A stretch of 64,000 nt of DNA from Sphaerochaeta sp032144095. Lineage in GTDB: Bacteria; Spirochaetota; Spirochaetia; Sphaerochaetales; Sphaerochaetaceae. The stretch is from NCBI RefSeq assembly GCF_032144095.1, contig NZ_JAVSNJ010000002.1:62001-126000 (forward strand). Direction: 5' to 3'. A program made the translations under genes and the position numbers. Each line of letters begins with the position of its first letter. The first letter of the stretch is position 1. The notes below the pieces were generated by a model. It ran no database searches and was not told the origin of the DNA. It saw only the letters and a list, made by a program, of their open reading frames with translations. Shown in pieces: positions 59,487 through 64,000 of the stretch.

Positions 59487-59515
59487 AAACTATCACAATA
59501 GGTTCGAGTTGACAA
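59487..59515 (-). promoter_or_regulatory. lepB promoter, overlapping the divergent promoter's -35
   Basis: Minus strand: -35 TTGTCA (59515-59510), 17-base spacer, -10 TAGTTT (59492-59487). Seven bases separate the -10 box from the lepB ATG, so the message would be leaderless. The -35 shares bases with the plus-strand TTGACA. Confidence 0.5.
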
Positions 59516-59537
59516 GCAGAGCCATGCTGGATACCTT
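59509..59537 (+). promoter_or_regulatory. Promoter of the PEGA/FGE gene
   Basis: -35 TTGACA (59509-59514), 17-base spacer, -10 TACCTT (59532-59537). The ATG is at 59546, eight bases after the -10 box, again placing the transcription start at the start codon. Confidence 0.5.
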
Positions 59538-59545
59538 TAGCAAGT

Positions 59546-60997
59546 ATGAAAAGACATATGGAACTTCCCAACGTAGATGAAGTGCAGCTTCCTCACTTCC
59601 TAGGCCTGAGACCTGGCGTATATATACTGACTTTGCTTATACTTGCAATAGGTATTGCAGTTTTTGTGCTATGCTTCTTGCCGGGAATTCTCAAGGGAGG
59701 GCGATATGTCACCTTCACGAGCCCCCTTACGCAAACAGGTGTCTCTATTGACGGCACCTATCTGGGGGGGACGCCCTACCAATTCTTTGTACAGAGCGGG
59801 GAGCATGAGGTCACCTTTACCAAAGGTGGTGTAGAGGTGCAGAAAACGACACTCAAGGTTGACCACCCCCTATTCCTGACCTGGCTAGTGCATAGAACTG
59901 CAAAACTGGAAGCTGACATCACCGGCCTTTCGAAAGAGAGCAAGCTGGCAATACATAGGTTCAACTTGCAGGAAGTCATCGCATACAGCAGCATCACCAC
60001 TTTTGATGTAGTCCATCCATACCCGCCGGTCTTCACCAATTTTGCTCAAGATGCACTTGCCATGGATCTGGATGAAAAAACCCTAGGTGACAGTTTTGCC
60101 CTGGCCACAAACTTCATAACCTCCCAAGCGATGTTCGAAGATGCCCTTCAGGCAAAAGAGATGCTCGCCATTACAACACCCCTCATTGAAAAGACCTTGC
60201 AGGTAGCCAATGATTTGTTCAAGGATGCGACAACCGCTGGGGTTGGACTGCAGGGTCAGGCCCTCACGACCAAGGGAAGACAGACGAAGCTCCAAGCTGG
60301 TGATTTTATCCAGAGTGGACTCTCCTACCCTTCTCTCACCTTTGTGATGGGATCAACCACCCCCTCCATTTTCCCTGAGACCAACAAGGCCGGGGTCACC
60401 GTAACGACTGAACCGTTCAGCCTTGCTACCACTCCTGTAAGCCAATACCAGTGGGCCCTCTTCATCGAGGAAAACCCCCAGTGGGATAAAACCCAGGTGG
60501 CGAACCTTCAATCAGCAGAGCTCACCGATTCATTCTACCTGAGCGGAATCCTTCCCTCAGTCGTCTTTGCCACGGGAAAGCCTGTAACCAACATCAGTTA
60601 CAAGGCCGCCCAGGCCTTCTGCTCCTGGCTCACCGCCAAGACAGGAAAAACCGTATTCATCCCTAGCCAAGAGATGTGGACAGTTGGCGCAAAGGATGCC
60701 AGCGGGAAATCCTACACACGGACGCTGACCATCACCGACGAAGACCTCACGAGCCCATCGGCAATGCTGGGAGGCGTCTGGGAGTTCACCCAGACCCCCT
60801 ACATCCCCCTACAACGCCTTACGGACTACCAGCAGGTAGCAAGGCTCTATGCACAATGTGCGCTCACCTCAGATGTCATCGTAAAGGGTGGCAGCTACCT
60901 GAACCCCCCTGCCTCCATCACCGAACATACGGTTGGAGCTGTCGACCCTACTGCATGCGGAGACCTCATTGGGTTCCGCATCGCCTGGAAAGAGTAA
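59546..60997 (+). CDS. Membrane-anchored PEGA-domain protein with formylglycine-generating-enzyme-like (FGE/SUMF1) domain
   Basis: 483 residues. One membrane helix (about 24-46) is followed by a PEGA-type beta module (about 50-115; GVSIDGTYLGGTPYQFFVQSGEHEVTF), which usually packs against cell wall or outer-membrane partners. A helical stretch and a C-terminal FGE fold follow (about 285-483): VTTEPFSLATTPVSQYQWALFIEE, then PVTNISYKAAQAFCSWLTAKTG and GGVWEFTQTP, ending VKGGSY and GFRIAWKE. Whether the catalytic cysteine pair of true sulfatase-activating enzymes is present is doubtful: only C in AFCSW and late Cys residues are seen. It is directly followed by smpB (TAAATG). Confidence 0.85.
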   Translation: MKRHMELPNVDEVQLPHFLGLRPGVYILTLLILAIGIAVFVLCFLPGILKGGRYVTFTSPLTQTGVSIDGTYLGGTPYQFFVQSGEHEVTFTKGGVEVQKTTLKVDHPLFLTWLVHRTAKLEADITGLSKESKLAIHRFNLQEVIAYSSITTFDVVHPYPPVFTNFAQDALAMDLDEKTLGDSFALATNFITSQAMFEDALQAKEMLAITTPLIEKTLQVANDLFKDATTAGVGLQGQALTTKGRQTKLQAGDFIQSGLSYPSLTFVMGSTTPSIFPETNKAGVTVTTEPFSLATTPVSQYQWALFIEENPQWDKTQVANLQSAELTDSFYLSGILPSVVFATGKPVTNISYKAAQAFCSWLTAKTGKTVFIPSQEMWTVGAKDASGKSYTRTLTITDEDLTSPSAMLGGVWEFTQTPYIPLQRLTDYQQVARLYAQCALTSDVIVKGGSYLNPPASITEHTVGAVDPTACGDLIGFRIAWKE

Positions 60998-61468
60998 ATG
61001 AAACAGGACAAGAATACATTCAAGCCACTGCAGAAAAACAAGAAGGCATATTTCAACTATGAGGTGATCGAGGATCTCGAGTGCGGTATCGCACTCGCTG
61101 GTACCGAGGTCAAGTCAATCCGGGATGGCAAATTCAGCTTCTCAGACAGCTACGTGACAGTCAGCAATAACGCCCTGACGCTGGTAGGTCTTACCATCCA
61201 GCCCTACACCCATGGAAACCTCAACAACCATGACCCTATGAGAAACAGAAGGTTGCTTGCCCATAAGCAGGAGATCAAGAAGTTCAAGCGGAAGGTCGAC
61301 GAAAAGGGCTTTACCCTTGTACCTACCTCCATCTACCTCAAGGGCAACCTGGTCAAGGTCCAGGTATCCCTCTGTAGAGGAAAGCAGATGCACGACAAGC
61401 GTGCCGCCGCCAGGGAGAAGGATATGAACATTGACATGAGAAGAGAGATCAAGCAGATGCAGTACTAG
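60998..61468 (+). CDS. smpB: SsrA (tmRNA)-binding protein SmpB
   Basis: 156 residues, a small OB-fold protein that carries tmRNA to stalled ribosomes. Signatures: NKKAYFNYEVIEDLECGIALAGTEVKSIRDG, then YTHGNLNNHDPMRNRRLLAHKQEI, and VKVQVSLCRGKQMHDKR. The basic C-terminal tail ends MRREIKQMQY. Its ATG is adjacent to the previous stop codon, so the two are coupled. No tmRNA gene is visible nearby. Confidence 0.97.
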   Translation: MKQDKNTFKPLQKNKKAYFNYEVIEDLECGIALAGTEVKSIRDGKFSFSDSYVTVSNNALTLVGLTIQPYTHGNLNNHDPMRNRRLLAHKQEIKKFKRKVDEKGFTLVPTSIYLKGNLVKVQVSLCRGKQMHDKRAAAREKDMNIDMRREIKQMQY

Positions 61469-61510
61469 GTGGTACAATAGTTCCTCCAACGATTACCAAC
61501 TGAAAACAGG

Positions 61511-61541
61511 GCCTTCTTCATACATGAAGAGGGCTTTTCTG
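61511..61541 (+). terminator. Rho-independent terminator after smpB
   Basis: GCCTTCTTCA (61511-61520), four-base loop, TGAAGAGGGC (61525-61534), a 10-bp stem with one wobble, then TTTTCTGTTT. It is 42 bases after the stop codon. Confidence 0.85.
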
Positions 61542-61864
61542 TTTGTAAGGACAGAGATAGCCAATCACTTGGCCAAGACTCCCAATGACAGGCTATCCCC
61601 CTTCCCTCAAGGGGTAATGGATAGGGCTAGCGGCATGAATACTCCTGCCAAGCATCTAAAAAGACTTGTCCAATTGATAAAAAATACAAAAACAATACTT
61701 TTATACTAAAAAATTACAAAAAACTAATACCAATAGACAAGGTTTTATCAATATTAGATAATAATACCCAAATTTTTATATAAATTTTAGATACAAATGC
61801 ATTGGTATATCAATATTTCTTATTAGTTTCCTTTCCAGTTTTTATAAATAGCAATTTTGTTTTA

Positions 61865-61912
61865 TGTAAATTTGCATAAATTTTTGTATATGTATATACA
61901 TGCAAATTTACA
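61865..61912. repeat. Perfect 13-bp inverted repeat
   Basis: TGTAAATTTGCAT (61865-61877) and ATGCAAATTTACA (61900-61912), with a 22-base spacer that contains the palindrome GTATATAC (61892-61899). Confidence 0.93.
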
Positions 61913-61991
61913 AGTATAATAAAATATACTGTAACTACCTAATAAAATTCCAACTATACCGACGAATACCATAATACTGTTATTTAAACTA

Positions 61992-62020
61992 AAATAATTT
62001 GTACTTTAACCAAATTATTT
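61992..62020. repeat. Perfect 10-bp inverted repeat
   Basis: AAATAATTTG (61992-62001) and CAAATTATTT (62011-62020), nine-base spacer. Confidence 0.92.
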
Positions 62021-62075
62021 CAGGTGTAATAAGATATATTATATTTGTTTTAGATTATTTATCAATTGTACGAAA

Positions 62076-62096
62076 TGTAAATGGAATGCATTTACA
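62076..62096. repeat. Perfect 8-bp inverted repeat sharing the TGTAAAT motif
   Basis: TGTAAATG (62076-62083) and CATTTACA (62089-62096), five-base spacer. The seven-base core TGTAAAT is the same as in the 13-bp repeat at 61865-61912, giving four copies in two inverted pairs. Confidence 0.9.
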
Positions 62097-62148
62097 ATGG
62101 TTACACAATAGGTATACATATCAATTTTGTTCACCTCCAATTTACCTA

Positions 62149-62167
62149 CTTACTTTTAACAAGTAAG
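62149..62167. repeat. 7-bp inverted repeat upstream of the recombinase promoter
   Basis: CTTACTT (62149-62155) and AAGTAAG (62161-62167), five-base spacer, 18 bases before the -35 box. Possible operator. Confidence 0.7.
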
Positions 62168-62185
62168 AAGATAGAAAAGGAAATC

Positions 62186-62214
62186 TTGACATATATTTGG
62201 TGATAAACTACTAT
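62186..62214 (+). promoter_or_regulatory. Promoter of the tyrosine recombinase gene
   Basis: -35 TTGACA (62186-62191, perfect), 17-base spacer, -10 TACTAT (62209-62214). Start near 62221, leaving about 96 bases before the preferred ATG. Confidence 0.7.
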
Positions 62215-62316
62215 ATAGAAGTCTTTTATACGGTTTATTCTTAGTGCTTTGAAAGTGAACAAAACCACATGATTGAACAGATGTTTGAACATATTCACTC
62301 TTTTGGAGGATTACCC

Positions 62317-63531
62317 ATGGTGACCAGTGCACCCTTCACGCTATGCAGGATTACACGATCTGAGAGGATATATTGGTATGCCCTGTTCAGGAATCCCGAG
62401 ACAGGAGAGCGTACAAACAAGAAGAGCGTAGAGATGCTCCGCAAGGAACTGGGAATAGTTTCCCAGCATCCTGTCAAACGACGTGATGAAGCTATCCTCA
62501 TATGCCAGAAAGCGTTGGACCAAGGCTTGATCTTTGGGAAGAGGGAACCGATAACCTTGTACTCCTATCTGAAGAGTTTCTACGATTGGGATAGCAGCCC
62601 CTATGTGGAGAGGCGAAACCTCCTCGATCCCGGCAGTATCTCCAAGGACTATATAGCTACCAGAAAGAACTTGCTGGCCAATCATATCTTGCCACGAATC
62701 AAACCCAATCTGTTCTTGTCTGCAGTTACACTCAACCAGTTGGAACAAATACAGCTTTCTTTGGTAAAAGAGGGAAAACTAGCTTCGACAACCATCAACT
62801 TGTGCATGGGTGCGCTCTCTCTTGCCTTGGGTGAAGCCCAGAAAAGGTCCCTGATCCCTTCTACCCTCGCCTATAGGGTACAGCCATTGAAGAGTGTCCA
62901 TCGGGTACGGGGCATACTCAGCGAGGATGAATTGAGGTCTTTCATGCACTATTTGAAGAAGCAGGGAGAGGAGAGGATCTACCTTGCCTGCCTGCTCTCG
63001 CTTTTGACAGGCATGCGTAGCGGAGAATTGCGTGCCTTGCAGTTTACTGCCATAGGGGATGGGATCATCACCGTTGACCAGGCATATGCAGACAAGGCAG
63101 GACTTAAGGAACCCAAAGGGAAGAAAACCCGATATGTCCCGTGTCCCACATTCCTCTGTGATGCCTTGAGGGATCTATCCATAGCAAACCCCAATCCCAA
63201 TGCCCACCATCTGGTATTTTGGAGCAAGAGAGGAGGTGGCTTTGTTTCCAGCCACTATTTCAGCGAACGATTGCAAGAGGAACTGGAACGATCTGGAGTG
63301 ATGACGAAAGAGGAGATGGTTGAACGGAATATCACCTTCCACTCACTCAGGCATATTGCCAATACCCTTTTGAGGGGCTCGGTTGACGAGCATGTACTTC
63401 GCTTGACCATAGGACACAGCAGCGAACAGCTATCCGACCTCTATACACACCTGAGCCAGAGGGGGCTAAAGAGCGTTGAGTTGGCACAGCAGAACAATAT
63501 ACTTCCCCTACTGGGTGAGGATACTCCCTAG
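62317..63531 (+). CDS. Tyrosine recombinase (phage-integrase family)
   Basis: 404 residues from ATG 62317, chosen because GGAGG (62305-62309) lies seven bases upstream; an in-frame ATG at 62269 has no ribosome site. An N-terminal core-binding region contains SYLKSFYDWDSS and STTINLCMGALSLALGEAQ. The catalytic domain has Arg in LTGMRSGELRAL (about 234), Lys in PKGKKTRYVP (about 270), HSLRH (His 342, Arg 345), His in IGHSSEQLSDLYTH (about 367) and Tyr near 376. All catalytic residues are present, so it is probably active. No excisionase, replication or cargo gene accompanies it. Its last 24 bases overlap the uvrA-type gene on the other strand. Confidence 0.92.
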   Translation: MVTSAPFTLCRITRSERIYWYALFRNPETGERTNKKSVEMLRKELGIVSQHPVKRRDEAILICQKALDQGLIFGKREPITLYSYLKSFYDWDSSPYVERRNLLDPGSISKDYIATRKNLLANHILPRIKPNLFLSAVTLNQLEQIQLSLVKEGKLASTTINLCMGALSLALGEAQKRSLIPSTLAYRVQPLKSVHRVRGILSEDELRSFMHYLKKQGEERIYLACLLSLLTGMRSGELRALQFTAIGDGIITVDQAYADKAGLKEPKGKKTRYVPCPTFLCDALRDLSIANPNPNAHHLVFWSKRGGGFVSSHYFSERLQEELERSGVMTKEEMVERNITFHSLRHIANTLLRGSVDEHVLRLTIGHSSEQLSDLYTHLSQRGLKSVELAQQNNILPLLGEDTP

Positions 63532-64000
63532 ACCAAGGTATCGTGCTGTATAGCTATTGCTGGCACTACCAATCCCTGACAAGGGACCGCTGTACAACAG
63601 CTCTCCACCCTTGTCCCCACCTTCGGGGCCAAGGTCTACGATCCAGTCTGATTGTTGGATCAACTGCAGGTTGTGCTCCACTACGATAAGGGTTGCACCT
63701 CTTTTGACCATCTCCTGGAGGAGGGAGATGAAATGCTCAACGTCCTGGGGGTGTAGACCAATCGTTGGTTCATCCATGAGATAGAGCACCTTTTTGGATT
63801 GCCTCTTCTGTCTGGACAGGGCCCTGGCCAATTTCAGCCTCTGTGCCTCCCCACCCGAAAGGGTCGGGATGGTCTGGCCTAGCTCAAGGTATCCAAGGCC
63901 GACATCCAGCAGGATAGTGAGCAACCGCTGGATGGGCCAGTTGCTGCAAAACAGATGGGAGGCCTCTTCCACCGTCAAAAGCAGGATATCGTTGATGGAG
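63508..64000 (-). CDS. uvrA: UvrA-type excinuclease ATPase, C-terminal part only
   Basis: The frame is open from the window edge to the stop at 63508, 163 codons. It contains SINDILLLTVEEA, the ABC signature TLSGGEAQRLKLARAL, Walker B LMDEPTIGLHPQDV, VEHNLQLIQQSDWIVDLGPEGGDKGG and a YTARYL-type end. These are UvrA C-terminal features. Two details (GLHP rather than GLHF, and ATLIVVEHN rather than NTVVVIEHN) resemble UvrA2-type paralogues more than housekeeping UvrA, so the symbol is provisional. The gene continues beyond the window. Confidence 0.85.
   Translation of the reverse strand, partial: SINDILLLTVEEASHLFCSNWPIQRLLTILLDVGLGYLELGQTIPTLSGGEAQRLKLARALSRQKRQSKKVLYLMDEPTIGLHPQDVEHFISLLQEMVKRGATLIVVEHNLQLIQQSDWIVDLGPEGGDKGGELLYSGPLSGIGSASNSYTARYLGLGSILTQ

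Larger units (their letters stand above)
61542..62185. other. Very AT-rich non-coding region with multiple inverted repeats
   Basis: From about 61680 to 62260 the sequence is dominated by A and T, quite unlike the rest of the window. No gene is visible. At least four perfect inverted repeats lie in it, listed separately. It may be an attachment/arm-binding site for the adjacent recombinase, a replication or transfer origin, or the regulatory zone of a small mobile element. Confidence 0.7.

Noticed and set aside
62269..62316. Earlier start of the recombinase at ATG 62269
   Set aside because: No ribosome site, whereas GGAGG precedes ATG 62317. The extra 16 residues do not extend a known domain.
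61469..62316. A tmRNA (ssrA) gene beside smpB
   Set aside because: The region is AT-rich and has neither the tRNA-like ends nor a tag-encoding frame.

Overview
The window looks like chromosomal DNA of a diderm spirochaete, most probably Sphaerochaeta or a close relative. This is inferred from gene content: a two-domain radical SAM/DUF2344 protein, a very long GreA-domain protein, BamA/TamB/LptF/LptG outer-membrane genes, and base composition near 50% GC. No 16S gene or other marker is present to prove it. Almost everything is housekeeping. I saw no CRISPR array, insertion sequence, toxin-antitoxin pair, defence island or tRNA gene.

Layout. 1-4606 (+): 3' end of a sigma-70 gene, a coiled-coil zinc-ribbon protein, RNase P RNA, a lipoprotein and the radical SAM/DUF2344 protein. 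4718-9999 (-): a complete oligopeptide-type ABC transporter whose gene order is binding protein, two permeases, fused ATPases. Its predicted transcript starts with a foldable leader. 10673-12868 (+): membrane-anchored hydrolase, LytTR regulator and DUF3021 membrane protein. 12892-14904: a GntR-RCK_C regulator resembling the c-di-AMP sensor BusR, MazG, and a YtrA-type GntR regulator. 15063-21450 (-): scpA-scpB-rluB-cmk-rpsA, a TPR protein and a lipoprotein, ending in a good terminator. 21539-23803 (-): rpe-dtd-recA. 24053-26773 (+): the long GreA-domain protein.

26856-41835 (-) is one nearly gapless 15-kb run: rimP-nusA-infB-rbfA-truB-ribF-rpsO-pnp-dut-lptF-lptG-tgt-murJ. It covers transcription, translation start, RNA decay and tRNA/rRNA modification, and then envelope genes. 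A consensus promoter precedes it, with an intrinsic terminator in the leader. 41989-52475 (-): tamB-bamA-mutS-comF, divergent from tmk. 53219-59479 (-): lepB-hemW-yebC-ruvC-ruvA-ruvB-queA. 59546-61468 (+): a PEGA/FGE-domain membrane protein and smpB. 61542-62316 is very AT-rich and full of perfect inverted repeats. It leads into a lone tyrosine recombinase (62317-63531), which meets the 3' end of a uvrA-type gene at the window edge.

The most interesting signals are regulatory. Four genes (rpe, lepB, the PEGA/FGE gene and the BusR-like regulator) have sigma-70 promoters placed so that transcription would begin at or within a few bases of the start codon, with no Shine-Dalgarno sequence. They are candidates for leaderless mRNAs. 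Other leads are the transporter leader RNA, the terminator between the nusA-operon promoter and its first gene, a 26-bp palindrome over the BusR-like gene's promoter, the inverted-repeat zone beside the recombinase, and a thymidylate kinase whose P-loop lysine is threonine. No calculation or database search was run. Domain calls come from reading motifs.
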